Assembly: GCF_016654015.1 (NCBI RefSeq)
Contig: NZ_JAEPWM010000009.1
Location: 164,661 to 228,660, forward strand
From: Ramlibacter ginsenosidimutans
GTDB taxonomy: Bacteria > Pseudomonadota > Gammaproteobacteria > Burkholderiales > Burkholderiaceae_C
Reading direction: 5' to 3'
DNA: 64,000 nucleotides
Made by a program: the position numbers and the translations under genes. The notes beneath the pieces are model-generated. The model worked only from the letters and a program-made list of their open reading frames with translations, did no database searches and was not told where the DNA came from. Shown here piece by piece: positions 21,432 through 32,714 of the stretch (positions are counted from its first letter, which is position 1; each line of letters starts with the position of its first letter).

Positions 21432-22259
21432 TCAGTTTTCGAGCACGGGCTGCGCGTCGCCGGCTGCTATCGGGGCGACAGCAGCGGCGGGCATGCCGGC
21501 CGGGACGTTGCGGCGGGCGGCGGGGCCCGGGATCTCCATCTGCACCCGCTGCGGCGCGTGGCCGCCGGCCTCCATCGCAGGCGGCTTGAGCATCGCGTAC
21601 AGCTGCATCACGGTCTTCACGTAGTTCTGCGTCTCGCGGAAGTTCGGGACGCGGTTGCCTGCCCGCTGCACGGCGCCCTCGCCGGCGTTGTACGCCGCCA
21701 CCGCGAGCTCCAGCCGGCCGGGGAACATGCGGATCAGGTCGCGCAGGTAGCGCGCGCCCGCGCGGATGTTGGTGCGCGGGTCGGTGAGCTTCGTGGCGAT
21801 CGAGTTCTTGCGGTCGCCCGTCACGCCGTACCGTTCCGCCGTGGCCGGCATCACCTGCATCAGGCCTACCGCGCCCTTGGGCGAAACGGCCAGCGGGTCG
21901 AAGCCGGACTCGGTGGCGATCAGCGCCTGCAGGAGTTCCATGTCGATGCCCTGCTCGCGCGAAGCCTCGCGCAGGTGGTGCTTCACCTGCTTGTAGCCCG
22001 GGGAGATGTCGAAGAACGCGAGCAGCTTGCTCGTGGACGTGGTGGGCACGCCGACCGCGCGCGGCGTCTGAACGCCATCGCGCGTATCGAAGCTTTCGCC
22101 GCCGCGGAAGAACAGCTGGTAGCGTTCGTCGAGCTGCTCCGCGGCGAAGTGCGCCACGCCGTGGTCGTCCACGTAGCCCCAGATGGCCGCGTGCGCCGGC
22201 GCGAGCCAGCCGGCGGCGAGCACGAGGGCCACGGTGGCGACGGCGGCGCGCAGCTTCAT
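21432..22259 (-). CDS. Secreted lytic transglycosylase (SLT domain, DUF4124)
   Basis: A 275-residue exported protein: signal peptide of about 24 residues (ending APAHA), a short DUF4124-like region (IWGYVDDHGVAHFA), then the lysozyme-like SLT domain at about residues 95-215 with catalytic Glu in IATESGFDPLAVSPKGAVG, LMQVMPATA and VAAYNAGEGAV. It should cut the peptidoglycan glycan strand in the periplasm. The C-terminal 50 residues are low-complexity Pro/Ala. It starts 4 nt inside the acetyltransferase gene (ATGA overlap). Confidence 0.9.
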   Translation of the reverse strand: MKLRAAVATVALVLAAGWLAPAHAAIWGYVDDHGVAHFAAEQLDERYQLFFRGGESFDTRDGVQTPRAVGVPTTSTSKLLAFFDISPGYKQVKHHLREASREQGIDMELLQALIATESGFDPLAVSPKGAVGLMQVMPATAERYGVTGDRKNSIATKLTDPRTNIRAGARYLRDLIRMFPGRLELAVAAYNAGEGAVQRAGNRVPNFRETQNYVKTVMQLYAMLKPPAMEAGGHAPQRVQMEIPGPAARRNVPAGMPAAAVAPIAAGDAQPVLEN

Positions 22260-22810
22260 GCGGGCAATTCCAGCGCGCGGCCGCGGCGCTGGGTGAATTC
22301 GCCCAGCAGCATGGACATGACGACCAGCGCGTCGTAGCCGCCCCGGTCCAGCTTCACCGCATCGCGCAGCTCGCCCTCGAACACGAAGCCTTCGCTCTCG
22401 TACAGGCCGCGGGCGCGCGCATTGCGCTTCTTGATGTCCAGCCAGAAGCGGTGTGCGCCCAGGTCGTCAAAGGCGATCTTCTTCGCCACGCGCAACGCGG
22501 ACCGGCCGAAGCCCTGGTCCTTGTCGCGCACGACCATGCGCTTGAGCTCGATGGAGGCATGCGGGTTGCGGCAACCGATCAGGATCAGGAAGCCGCCCGG
22601 CTCCAGCCCGGCGCCCGTCTCGATAATGAAGTGGCGGAAGTCCGGAAAGCGGATCGCGGCTTCGTGCTGGATCCGCTCCCACGGCGTGATGTAGGGCAGG
22701 TTCTCCGGGTCGCGCTCCAGCGAGAGCACGAATTCCAGGTCGCTCTGCATGGTGGGACGCAGTCGCACGCGGGCGGCATGCAGGCTGTCGGCGGCGACTG
22801 CGTTGGTCAT
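22256..22810 (-). CDS. GNAT family N-acetyltransferase
   Basis: A 184-residue single-domain acetyltransferase. The fold is recognisable from VRLRPTMQSDLEFVLSLERD, the acetyl-CoA loop region VRDKDQGFGRSALRVAKKIA and the typical ARGLYESEGFVFEGELRDAV near the C-terminus, which resembles RimJ/RimL-type enzymes. The substrate cannot be told. It starts one nucleotide after the parE stop and overlaps the transglycosylase gene by four. Confidence 0.88.
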   Translation of the reverse strand: MTNAVAADSLHAARVRLRPTMQSDLEFVLSLERDPENLPYITPWERIQHEAAIRFPDFRHFIIETGAGLEPGGFLILIGCRNPHASIELKRMVVRDKDQGFGRSALRVAKKIAFDDLGAHRFWLDIKKRNARARGLYESEGFVFEGELRDAVKLDRGGYDALVVMSMLLGEFTQRRGRALELPA

Positions 22811-22811
22811 G

Positions 22812-24779
<1,968 letters not shown>

Positions 24780-24937
24780 AGGGGTGGGGATTCTAGTCGG
24801 CAGGACGGACGTCACTGGATGAACATCCAGCGAAGCCTACATTCATGCGCGGCGACCATCAATCCCAACCGCACATTTCATCGGGGTTGTCAGGGCCCGG
24901 GCAAGCCCGGATGAGGCCTTCCCGCTACATTGCCGCG

Positions 24938-26161
24938 ATGCAGAACGCGGACCGCAAGCTTTCGATGGTGCAGGTGCTGACCTGCGGCGCCCTCATCGTC
25001 ACCCTCTCCATGGGCATCCGGCACGGCTTCGGACTGTGGCTGCAGCCGATCACGCAGGCGCAGCACTGGACGCGCGAAACCTTCGCCTTCGCCATCGCGA
25101 TCCAGAACCTCGCGTGGGGCGTCATCGGCGTCTTCGCCGGCATGCTGGCCGACCGCTTCGGCGCCTTCAAGGTGCTGGTCGCCGGCTGCGTGCTCTATGC
25201 GCTGGGACTCGCCGGCATGGCGCTGTCGCCCACGGCGCTGTCCTTTTCGCTCACGGCGGGCGTGATGATCGGCGCCGCCCAGGCGGGCACCACGTATGCC
25301 GTGGTGTACGGGATCATCGGCCGCCAGATCGATCCGGCCCGGCGCTCGTGGGCCATGGGCGTCGCCGCGGCGGCAGGCTCCTTCGGGCAGTTCCTGATGG
25401 TCCCGGTGGAAGGCTTGCTGATCTCCGGCCTGGGCTGGCAACAGGCGCTGCTGGTGCTGGCCGTTTCCGTGCTGCTGGTCGTGCCGCTCGCCTTCGGATT
25501 GCGCGAGCCCGACTTCCGCGGCGGCGCAGTGCCCGCCGCGCGCGAGCAGTCCATCCTCGCCGCGCTGGCCGAGGCGTTCCGCTACCCGAGCTTCCAGCTG
25601 TTGATGGCGGGCTACTTCGTGTGCGGCTTCCAGGTGGTGTTCATCGGAGTGCACATGCCCAGCTACCTGAAGGACAAGGGCCTGTCGCCGCAGGTCGCGA
25701 GCTACGCGCTGGCCCTGATCGGGCTGTTCAACGTGTTCGGCACCTACATCGCGGGCACGCTGGGCCAGCGGCTGGCCAAGCGCAAGATCCTCGCCGCGAT
25801 CTACTTCGGACGCGCGCTCGCGATCGCGGCCTTCCTGTGGGCGCCGATCTCGCCCACCTCGGTGTACCTGTTCGCCTGCGTGATGGGCTTCCTGTGGCTC
25901 TCCACGGTGCCGGCCACCAACGCCACGATCGCGCAGATCTTCGGCGTGGCGCACCTGTCGATGCTGGGCGGCTTCGCGTTCTTCAGCCACCAGATCGGCT
26001 CCTTCCTGGGCGTGTGGCTGGGCGGCCTTCTCTATGACCGCACCGGCAGCTACGACATCGTCTGGTACCTGTCGATCGCGCTCGGCGTGTTCGCCGCGCT
26101 CGTGAACCTGCCGGTGCGCGAAGCGCCGATCGCACGCGGCCCCGCGCCGCAGGCCGCCTGA
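24938..26161 (+). CDS. MFS transporter
   Basis: About 407 residues with 12 predicted membrane helices. MFS hallmarks include GMLADRFGAFKVLVAG (the A-motif loop between helices 2 and 3) and the equivalent loop GQRLAKRKILAAIYFGRA after helix 8. General resemblance is to monocarboxylate-type or oxalate/formate-type carriers; the substrate is unknown. ATG 24911 is an alternative start nine codons earlier; neither has a clear ribosome site. The 158 nt shared with divergent parE hold no ORF. Confidence 0.88.
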   Translation: MQNADRKLSMVQVLTCGALIVTLSMGIRHGFGLWLQPITQAQHWTRETFAFAIAIQNLAWGVIGVFAGMLADRFGAFKVLVAGCVLYALGLAGMALSPTALSFSLTAGVMIGAAQAGTTYAVVYGIIGRQIDPARRSWAMGVAAAAGSFGQFLMVPVEGLLISGLGWQQALLVLAVSVLLVVPLAFGLREPDFRGGAVPAAREQSILAALAEAFRYPSFQLLMAGYFVCGFQVVFIGVHMPSYLKDKGLSPQVASYALALIGLFNVFGTYIAGTLGQRLAKRKILAAIYFGRALAIAAFLWAPISPTSVYLFACVMGFLWLSTVPATNATIAQIFGVAHLSMLGGFAFFSHQIGSFLGVWLGGLLYDRTGSYDIVWYLSIALGVFAALVNLPVREAPIARGPAPQAA

Positions 26162-26162
26162 C

Positions 26163-26291
26163 ATGGGACGCGCGGGAAAGCTCGCCGTGTGGACCGCGGT
26201 CGCGGCGGCGCTGGCCGGCGTGTTCGCGCTCTACACGCGCCCGCAGATGATGGTCGCCCTGGGCGACATGATCTGGGCGTGCTTCCGCTGA
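26163..26291 (+). CDS. Small membrane protein (42 aa)
   Basis: Starts one nucleotide after the MFS stop and encodes MGRAGKLAVWTAVAAALAGV..., a single hydrophobic helix followed by a tail ending MVALGDMIWACFR. The one-nucleotide spacing suggests translational coupling to the transporter. Short proteins ending in an Asp-x-x-Trp-Ala-Cys-Phe tail look familiar from Burkholderiales genomes, but I know no function for them. Confidence 0.55.
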   Translation: MGRAGKLAVWTAVAAALAGVFALYTRPQMMVALGDMIWACFR

Positions 26292-26337
26292 CCACCGGAC
26301 GGCGACGCGGGCCGCCGTTCCACTAAAGTTCGCGCCC

Positions 26338-27150
26338 ATGAACGTCATCCTCATCACCGGCGGCTCCGACGGCATCGGCGCGGAAATGGCGTGCCAGCTC
26401 GCGGCGCGCCACAAGGCGGGCCTGGCCCTCGTGCTGGCGGGCCGCAGCCAGGAGAAGCTCGATGCGGTCGCAGCGCAATGCCGCGCGCTGGGCAGCGAGG
26501 TGCTCACGGTCGCCATGGACATGGCCGTCGAAGCGCAGTGCCGCGGCCTCGTCGCGCAAGCGGTCCAGCGCTTTGGCCGCATCGACGCGCTGGTGAACAA
26601 CGCCGGCATCTCGGCCCAGGCCAACTTCGCCGACGTCAAGGCGCAGGACCTGCACTGGTACATGGACCTGATGCAGGTGAACCTGTGGGGCTCGGTGTGG
26701 TGCACGCATGAAGCCCTGCCCCACCTGAAGCAGGCACGCGGGCGCATCGTCGCGGTGGGCTCGCTCGCGGGCCTCATCGGCGTGCCTGGCCGCACGGCGT
26801 ACAGCGCGACCAAGTTCGCCATGACCGGCTTCTTCGAGGCGCTGCGCGCGGAGCTCAAGCCCGCGGGCGTCAGCGTGACCATCGCCTATCCCGGCGCGGT
26901 CGACACGCGCATCCGCTACCGGGGCTACGCCGCGAACGGGCAACCCGCCGGCGCCAGCGGCTTGAAGGAAGACGACATGATGTCCGTCGAGGAATGCGCG
27001 CGGCTGATCGTGGACGGCATGGAGCACCGCCAGCGCGAGGTGGTCATGACCGCCAAGGGCAAGGTGGGCCGCTTCATCAAGCTGTTCGCACCGGGGATCG
27101 TGGAGGACATGGCGCTGAAGGCCTTGAAGGAAGAGGTGCGGCCGCACTAG
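26338..27150 (+). CDS. SDR family oxidoreductase
   Basis: A 270-residue short-chain dehydrogenase/reductase. Cofactor motif TGGSDGIGAEMA near the N-terminus, NNAGIS at about residue 89, the catalytic Ser in VAVGSLAGLIG and YSATKFAMTGF with the Tyr-x-x-x-Lys pair. GRS after the second strand suggests NADP(H). The C-terminus (KVGRFIKLFAPG) resembles classical dehydrogenase/reductase SDR 7B-type proteins. Substrate unknown. Confidence 0.9.
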   Translation: MNVILITGGSDGIGAEMACQLAARHKAGLALVLAGRSQEKLDAVAAQCRALGSEVLTVAMDMAVEAQCRGLVAQAVQRFGRIDALVNNAGISAQANFADVKAQDLHWYMDLMQVNLWGSVWCTHEALPHLKQARGRIVAVGSLAGLIGVPGRTAYSATKFAMTGFFEALRAELKPAGVSVTIAYPGAVDTRIRYRGYAANGQPAGASGLKEDDMMSVEECARLIVDGMEHRQREVVMTAKGKVGRFIKLFAPGIVEDMALKALKEEVRPH

Positions 27151-27162
27151 CCCCCACCCCGG

Positions 27163-27182
27163 CCCTCCCCCGGAAGGGAGGG
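27163..27182. repeat. Inverted repeat CCCTCCC-ccggaa-GGGAGGG
   Basis: A 7-bp perfect inverted repeat related to the one at 17618-17637. It lies between the SDR stop and the methyltransferase ATG, and its right arm is a purine-rich GGGAGGGAG that may also serve as the ribosome binding site. Confidence 0.65.
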
Positions 27183-27196
27183 AGAAAGACAAACCC

Positions 27197-27733
27197 ATGC
27201 ACGGAAGTGAAGCCCCCTCGTCCTGGATCGTCCGGTTCGGCCCGCTGGTGCGCGCCGGCGGCAGCGTGCTGGACCTCGCCTGCGGGCGCGGGCGGCACCT
27301 GCGCTGGTTCGCGGCGCGCGGCCACCCGGTGCTCGGCGTGGACCGCGACGGCGATGCGCTCGCGACGCTGCAAGGCGTGGGCGAGACGCTGCAGGCCGAC
27401 ATCGAGAACGGGCCGTGGCCGCTGGCCGGCCGGCAGTTCGACGCGGTCGTCGTCACCAACTATCTCTGGCGGCCGCTCCTGCCGCACATCCTCGACGCGC
27501 TCGCGCCGGGCGGCCTCCTGCTGTACGAGACTTTCGCCGAAGGCAACGAGACGGTCGGCAAACCCTCGCGGCCTGATTTCCTGCTGAAGCACGGAGAACT
27601 CCTGCAGGCCTGCGCGACTCTGAGGGTGATCGCCTATGAAGACGGCTTCCTCGACCCCCCGCCCCGGTTCGTGCAGCGCATCGCCGCGGTGCGCGAGCCG
27701 GCCGGTGCCCGGCAGGCGCGTTACGCGCTCTAG
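27197..27733 (+). CDS. Class I SAM-dependent methyltransferase
   Basis: A 178-residue Rossmann-fold methyltransferase. Motif I is [20 protein letters not shown], the acidic residue binding the SAM ribose is in GVDRDGDAL, and motif post-II is [18 protein letters not shown], followed by [13 protein letters not shown]. It resembles TehB-like small methyltransferases; no substrate can be assigned. dapA starts 29 nt downstream. Confidence 0.88.
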   Translation: MHGSEAPSSWIVRFGPLVRAGGSVLDLACGRGRHLRWFAARGHPVLGVDRDGDALATLQGVGETLQADIENGPWPLAGRQFDAVVVTNYLWRPLLPHILDALAPGGLLLYETFAEGNETVGKPSRPDFLLKHGELLQACATLRVIAYEDGFLDPPPRFVQRIAAVREPAGARQARYAL

Positions 27734-27762
27734 TTAGAATCGCCTATTCCCGGGAAAGACAC

Positions 27763-28650
27763 ATGACACCGATTACTGGCAGCATCGTTGCGCTCGTGAC
27801 GCCGATGCACGAGGACGGCAGCGTCGATTACCCCGCGCTGCGCAAGCTCGTGGACTGGCACATCCAGGAAGGCACGGACTGCATCGGCGTGGTCGGCACC
27901 ACGGGCGAATCGCCCACCGTCGACGTCGAAGAGCACCAGGAGATCATCCGCGTCTCCGTGGAGCAGGCGCGCGGCCGCGTGCCGATCATGGCCGGCTGCG
28001 GCGCCAACTCCACGCTCGAAGCCATCGCGCTGGCGAAGTACGCCCAGAAGGTCGGCGCCGACTGCCAGCTGCAGGTCGTCCCCTACTACAACAAGCCCAC
28101 GCAGGAAGGGCAGTACCGGCACTTCAAGGCGATCGCCGAGGAGACCGGCGACCTGCCCATGGTGCTTTACAACGTCCCCGGCCGCACGGTGGCCGACCTG
28201 CAGCACGAGACCGTGCTGCGCCTGGCGCAGGTGCCCGGCATCGTCGGCATCAAGGAAGCGACCGCGAACATCGAGCGCGCGCAGTGGCTGATCCGCGAGG
28301 CCCCCAAGGGCTTCGCGATCTACTCCGGCGACGACCCGACCGCCGTGGCCTTGATGCTGTGCGGCGGCCAGGGCAACGTCAGCGTGACGGCGAACGTCGC
28401 GCCGCGCGCGATGCACGAGCTGTGCATGGCCGCGATCGCGGGCGATGCGAAGCGCGCGATGGAGATCCAGATGCGGCTGCTGCCGCTGCACAAGCACCTG
28501 TTCGTGGAAGCCAACCCGATCCCCGTGAAGTGGGCGATGGCACGCATGGGATTGATGGGCGGCGCGCTGCGCCTGCCGATGACGCCGCTGGCGCAAGCCA
28601 ACGAAGCGGTGGTGGAAGGCGCATTGCGCGCCGCGGGCCTGCTCTCCTGA
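27763..28650 (+). CDS. dapA: 4-hydroxy-tetrahydrodipicolinate synthase
   Basis: DapA condenses pyruvate with aspartate semialdehyde at the entry to lysine/diaminopimelate synthesis. The 295-residue TIM-barrel shows the substrate loop [11 protein letters not shown], the proton-relay Tyr in [10 protein letters not shown], and the Schiff-base Lys in GIVGIKEAT, with VALYN-type motif [10 protein letters not shown]. Length is standard. bamC follows after 27 nt, as in many proteobacteria. Confidence 0.96.
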   Translation: MTPITGSIVALVTPMHEDGSVDYPALRKLVDWHIQEGTDCIGVVGTTGESPTVDVEEHQEIIRVSVEQARGRVPIMAGCGANSTLEAIALAKYAQKVGADCQLQVVPYYNKPTQEGQYRHFKAIAEETGDLPMVLYNVPGRTVADLQHETVLRLAQVPGIVGIKEATANIERAQWLIREAPKGFAIYSGDDPTAVALMLCGGQGNVSVTANVAPRAMHELCMAAIAGDAKRAMEIQMRLLPLHKHLFVEANPIPVKWAMARMGLMGGALRLPMTPLAQANEAVVEGALRAAGLLS

Positions 28651-28677
28651 GCGGCCGCTACAAGCGAGAGGAATTCG

Positions 28678-29757
28678 ATGAGGTTGTCCGTGAAGTGTGG
28701 CCTGCTGGCCGTGGTCGTTGCGCTCGCCGGTTGTTCGATGCTGGAAGGCGACAAGATCGACTACAAGAGCGCGCAGAAGGGGCCCTCGCTGGAGGTGCCG
28801 CCCGACCTGACGCAGCTCAATCGCGAGTCGCGCTACGTGGTGCCCGGCGGCCCGGTCTCCGCCAACAGCTACAGCCTGGGCCAATCCGTTCCGACGCTGC
28901 CGACCGCCGCCACGGCGGTGGGTGACGTGCGCATCGAGCGCGCGGGCAACCAGCGCTGGCTGGTGGTGAACCGTCCGGCCGACCAGCTGTGGGGCCCCGT
29001 CCGCGACTTCTGGCAGGAGAACGGTTTCCTGCTCGAACTCGACCAGCCCAACCTCGGCATCATGGAAACCGACTGGGCCGAGAACCGCGCGAAGATCCCG
29101 CAGGACATCATCCGCAGCACCATCGGCAAGGTGTTCGACTCGCTCTACTCCACCTCCGAGCGCGACAAGTTCCGCACGCGGCTGGAACGCTCGCCCAATG
29201 GCGGCACCGAGATCTACATCAGCCACCGCGGCATGCAGGAGGTGTACAGCAACACGCAGAAGGACCAGACCGTCTGGCAGCCGCGCCCCTCGGACCCGGA
29301 GCTGGAAGCCGAATTCCTGCGCCGCCTGATGGTGAAGCTGGGCGCGCCGGCCACGCAGGCCGCCGACGCGGCCAACGTGGCTCCCGACAAGCCGACCTCG
29401 CGCGTCGCTTCCGTCGACCACCATCCCGTCGTCGTGATCGACGAAGGCTTCGACCGCGCCTGGCGCCGGGTGGGCCTGGCCCTGGACCGCACCGGCTTCA
29501 CGGTGGAAGACCGCGACCGCAGCCAGGGGACCTACTTCGTGCGCTACGTGCCGCCGAACGCCGACAAGAAGGAGCCCGGCTTCTTCGGCAAGCTGTTCAG
29601 CCGCAGCGGGCCCACCGAGCAGCCGCTCAAGTACCGCATCAACCTCAAGACCGAGGGCCAGACCACGACCGTGTCGGTGCTCAATGCCAATGGAGCGCCC
29701 GAGGCATCGGACAACGCGCAGCGCATCGTCCAGGTCATCGCGGACGACCTCAAGTAA
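28678..29757 (+). CDS. bamC: Outer membrane protein assembly factor BamC
   Basis: A lipoprotein of the Bam complex, which inserts beta-barrel proteins into the outer membrane. The 359 residues begin with a lipoprotein signal and lipobox (VALAGCS, Cys at about residue 19), the unstructured lasso region with SLEVPPDLTQL, and then two helix-grip domains (about 95-215 and 240-359). Linkage to dapA, as in E. coli, supports the call. GAGAGGAATTCG precedes the ATG. Confidence 0.93.
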   Translation: MRLSVKCGLLAVVVALAGCSMLEGDKIDYKSAQKGPSLEVPPDLTQLNRESRYVVPGGPVSANSYSLGQSVPTLPTAATAVGDVRIERAGNQRWLVVNRPADQLWGPVRDFWQENGFLLELDQPNLGIMETDWAENRAKIPQDIIRSTIGKVFDSLYSTSERDKFRTRLERSPNGGTEIYISHRGMQEVYSNTQKDQTVWQPRPSDPELEAEFLRRLMVKLGAPATQAADAANVAPDKPTSRVASVDHHPVVVIDEGFDRAWRRVGLALDRTGFTVEDRDRSQGTYFVRYVPPNADKKEPGFFGKLFSRSGPTEQPLKYRINLKTEGQTTTVSVLNANGAPEASDNAQRIVQVIADDLK

Positions 29758-29808
29758 GTCCACGACGCGGCCTGTCTCGCACTGGCCGCGTCCCTTGCCC
29801 TCCAGCCG

Positions 29809-30585
29809 GTGATCCGTTTCAAATCCCTCGGCAGTGGCAGCACCGGCAATGCCACCGTCATCCAGGCGCGCGACGGCAGCGCCCTGCACCACCTGCTGGT
29901 CGACTGCGGCCTCGGCATTCGCGAGCTGGACAAGCGCCTGGCCGCGGCCGGCATGCTGGCCGACCAGGTCGACGCCATCTTCATCACGCACGAGCACGCG
30001 GACCACATCGGCTGCGCACTGCGCCTGTCCGCGCGCGAACGCCTGCCGGTCTACATGAGCGAAGGCACGTACGCAGCACTCGGCCAGCCGGAGCTGAACG
30101 GGCTGCTGCGGGTGGTCGCCGACGGGCATGAGTTCTCGGTCGGGGCGCTGCAGGTGCGGCCCTTCACGGTGCCGCACGATGCCCGCGAGCCGCTGCAGCT
30201 CACCTGCACGGACGGAGCAGTGCGGCTGGGGCTGCTCACCGACCTCGGCCATGTGAGCGCCCATGTGCAGGAGCAGCTGGCCGACTGCGCGACGCTGCTG
30301 CTGGAGTGCAACCACGACGAGGACATGCTGCGTGACGGACCCTATCCGCCGTTCCTGAAGCGGCGCGTCGGCGGCGGCTGGGGACACCTCGCCAACACCG
30401 CCGCCGCAGCGCTCGCGCAGTCGCTCGTCATCGGTGGTCGGCTGCGGCGCATTGTGGCCGCGCACCTGAGCGAGCAGAACAACACGCCCGAGCTGGCGTG
30501 CGCCGCGCTGGACCACGCGGTGGGCTCTGCCGCGGAGATCCACGTCGCAGACGGGCGCAGCGGCAGCGGCTGGCTCATCGCCTGA
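29809..30585 (+). CDS. MBL fold metallo-hydrolase
   Basis: A 258-residue metallo-beta-lactamase-fold protein with a GTG start. The N-terminus FKSLGSGSTGNATVIQ is typical of the COG1235/YycJ-like branch. The metal motif THEHADHIG is intact, followed by VPHDA, LLTDLGHV and ECNHD, which supply further ligands. Such proteins are nucleases or phosphodiesterases; the substrate here is unknown. It sits 51 nt after bamC. Confidence 0.88.
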   Translation: MIRFKSLGSGSTGNATVIQARDGSALHHLLVDCGLGIRELDKRLAAAGMLADQVDAIFITHEHADHIGCALRLSARERLPVYMSEGTYAALGQPELNGLLRVVADGHEFSVGALQVRPFTVPHDAREPLQLTCTDGAVRLGLLTDLGHVSAHVQEQLADCATLLLECNHDEDMLRDGPYPPFLKRRVGGGWGHLANTAAAALAQSLVIGGRLRRIVAAHLSEQNNTPELACAALDHAVGSAAEIHVADGRSGSGWLIA

Positions 30586-30613
30586 GCTTCAACGCGTGGC
30601 CGCAGCGCACGTG

Positions 30614-30635
30614 AAAAAGCCGCCCGCAGGCGGCT
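30614..30635 (-). terminator. Rho-independent terminator for the small lipoprotein gene
   Basis: Read on the minus strand: AGCCGCC, a 4-nt loop, GGCGGCT, then five T. It lies 22 nt after the lipoprotein stop. The hairpin could also act on the plus-strand MBL transcript, although no T-run follows on that side. Confidence 0.85.
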
Positions 30636-30657
30636 CTTCGTGCAAGCCGGGGAAGGC

Positions 30658-30891
30658 TTACTTGGACGCGGCGCCCGAAGCAGCAGCGGCAGAGCCGGAA
30701 GCGGCAGCAGCGGCCTCGGAAGCGGCACCGGCGGACGCGGAAGCGGCGCCAGCAGAGGTGTCGGCAGCGGGAGCCGGGGCGGGGGCAGCAGCCGGGGCCG
30801 GGGCGGGAGCAGGAGCCGGCTCTTCCTTCTTGCCGCAAGCGGCGAGGGCAGCGGCGGCGATCAGCGTGGCCAGAACGAGTGATTTTTTCAT
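30658..30891 (-). CDS. Small Ala/Pro-rich lipoprotein
   Basis: A 77-residue protein with a clear lipoprotein signal (MKKSLVLATLIAAAALAACG, Cys at residue 19) followed by GKKEEP and then a low-complexity tail made almost only of Ala, Pro, Ser and Gly. GAAGGAA precedes the ATG and a terminator follows, so it is a monocistronic gene. The tail probably forms an unstructured tether; no function known. Confidence 0.8.
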   Translation of the reverse strand: MKKSLVLATLIAAAALAACGKKEEPAPAPAPAPAAAPAPAPAADTSAGAASASAGAASEAAAAASGSAAAASGAASK

Positions 30892-31057
30892 TTCAGGTTT
30901 CCTTCTAGGGATGGGACAAGCAATTCCGGAATATGCGTCCTGGCGGTTCGTCGCCGCAGGGACCGAGTGGAGAGGCTCGAGCCCTTTCCAGCTCAGCCAA
31001 ATATTATAGCCTTAATGAAATCTTGACTGGGGATTACCAGTAGGTCGGGAACTTCTC

Positions 31058-31555
31058 CTACAACCCGAGGGTGGTTGCGGGGAAGGAAGGCGTGGACTTC
31101 TGCAGCCACTCCTGCAACGCCTCGCGCAGCGCCACGCGCCGCTCCGGCTCGCTGCCGCAATAGCCGATGGAACGCTCGGGCTCGCGCCGCTCCAGCACCC
31201 ACTGGGGCGTCCAGATCGCGCTCGGCAGGTCGAGCGGGTCCGCGGCGGGGCAGGCTCGCGCCTCGACGATGTGGGACCAGCGCGCACGCCATTGCACGAA
31301 GCGCGCGTGCTCGCGCAGCACGGTGTCGTAGCGGCGTGCGAGCAGCACCATGCGCCGGCCGGCCTGCGACCAGGCCTGCAGCGCGTCGATCACCGATCGT
31401 TCGCCCAGCGGCCAGTCCTCGAAACTCCCGTCGCTCAGGATCAGCTCGCGCCAGCCTTCCCGCGCCGCTGCCGCGAGCGCGTCGCGCACCAGTTGCCGGA
31501 ACTCCTCGCGTCCCTGGAAGCGGCCGTCGGGCAGCGCCTGCGCAGCTTCGCTCAT
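31058..31555 (-). CDS. Conserved hypothetical protein downstream of roxA
   Basis: A 165-residue soluble protein whose ATG at 31555 overlaps the stop of the ribosomal oxygenase gene (ATGA). Recognisable features are LILSDGSFEDWPLGERSVID, an internal basic segment GRRMVLLARRYDTVL and many Trp residues. No named domain is apparent. Tight coupling suggests a function linked to the oxygenase. Confidence 0.7.
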   Translation of the reverse strand: MSEAAQALPDGRFQGREEFRQLVRDALAAAAREGWRELILSDGSFEDWPLGERSVIDALQAWSQAGRRMVLLARRYDTVLREHARFVQWRARWSHIVEARACPAADPLDLPSAIWTPQWVLERREPERSIGYCGSEPERRVALREALQEWLQKSTPSFPATTLGL

Positions 31556-32685
31556 GTCGCACCTCCATTCGCGTGCAGCCAGCCGGCCTCGCACCAGGAC
31601 CGCAGCAGGTCCAGCGCACCATCGCTGGCGCCTTGCAGCGCCTTCGCATCGAGGCTGCGGCGATCGGCCAGTTCGCGCATCAGCGCGGCGTCGCGGCCGG
31701 CCGCGCGCCACGCCTCGCCGTTGATGAAGACGTGGCGGCGGTCATGCAGCATGCGCGTGCGCGCATCGAGCACGACCGAGCGCAGGCGCTTCGGCACGCG
31801 GGCCGCCTCGAACCACACGTTGGACTTGGGCTCGGTGAGGTATTCGCCGAGCGCGCGCTCCACCGCGAGGGGATCCTTCAAGGCGGTTGCGACCGCATCG
31901 CGCGCGAAGTCGGCCATCGCATCCGGCACGGCGCCGGGACTGCCGGTCGCCTCCTGGGCAGCATCGCGGTACAGGCGCGGCTCGCCCTCGCCTTCCGCGG
32001 CGGCGTCGGCGATGCGCTGCAAGAGCTCGCGCGCGAGCTCGGCCTGCGCGGGCGCGCGAAAGCCGATCGAGTAGGTCTGGCACTCGCCTTCGGCGATGCC
32101 GTCGTGGGCGTAGCGCGGCGGCAGGTAGAGCATGTCGCCGGGCTCGAGCACGAATTCCTGCTCCGGCGCGAAGTTCGCCAGGATCTTCAGCGGCACGTCC
32201 GGCTGCAGCGAGAGGTCCTGCTGGCGGCCGATGCGCCAGCGTCGCCGGCCCTGCGCCTGCAGCAGGAACACGTCGTAGCTGTCGAAGTGCGCCCCGACCC
32301 CGCCGCCGTCGGTGGCGTAGCTGATCATCAGGTCGTCCAGACGCGCCGCGGGCAGGAACGAGAACGCATGCAGCAGCGCGTGCGCGGCGGGCACGTGCAG
32401 GTCCACGCCCTGCACCAGCAGCGTCCAGTCCGCACGGCGCGTGGAGGGCAGCGCGCGCGGCGCGAACGGTCCGCGCTGCAGGCGCCAGGCGCCGCGGTCG
32501 CGCTGCACCAGCCGCGACTCGACGTCTTCCTGCCCGGCCAGCGCGAACAGCTCGCGCACGCCGAGCACGGGCTGGAAGCCGGGCAGCGCCTGGCGCACCA
32601 GCAACGGCTTCTTCTGCCAATGGCGTTTCATGAAGCGGGCGGGCGTGAGGCCGCCCAGCAGGGGCGTAGCTTGGTCGATGTCCAT
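31552..32685 (-). CDS. roxA: Cupin/JmjC ribosomal protein uL16 3-hydroxylase-like oxygenase
   Basis: A 377-residue Fe(II)/2-oxoglutarate oxygenase of the YcfD/RoxA type, which in E. coli hydroxylates an Arg of ribosomal protein L16. The N-terminus (LTPARFMKRHWQKKPLLVRQ) is characteristic. Fe ligands are the His and Asp of GAHFDSYDVF and the distal His in PPRYAHDGIA; LLQAQGRRRWRIG gives the following strand. A winged-helix-like C-terminal dimer region follows. It diverges from the FKBP gene with only 29 nt between starts. Confidence 0.9.
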   Translation of the reverse strand: MDIDQATPLLGGLTPARFMKRHWQKKPLLVRQALPGFQPVLGVRELFALAGQEDVESRLVQRDRGAWRLQRGPFAPRALPSTRRADWTLLVQGVDLHVPAAHALLHAFSFLPAARLDDLMISYATDGGGVGAHFDSYDVFLLQAQGRRRWRIGRQQDLSLQPDVPLKILANFAPEQEFVLEPGDMLYLPPRYAHDGIAEGECQTYSIGFRAPAQAELARELLQRIADAAAEGEGEPRLYRDAAQEATGSPGAVPDAMADFARDAVATALKDPLAVERALGEYLTEPKSNVWFEAARVPKRLRSVVLDARTRMLHDRRHVFINGEAWRAAGRDAALMRELADRRSLDAKALQGASDGALDLLRSWCEAGWLHANGGAT

Positions 32686-32714
32686 GCGCAGGAGTGAGCT
32701 GCGACAATTCTCCT

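Noticed and set aside
27730..30543. 937-codon minus-strand frame opposite dapA, bamC and the MBL gene
   Set aside because: Covers three well-recognised plus-strand genes and shows no domain of its own.
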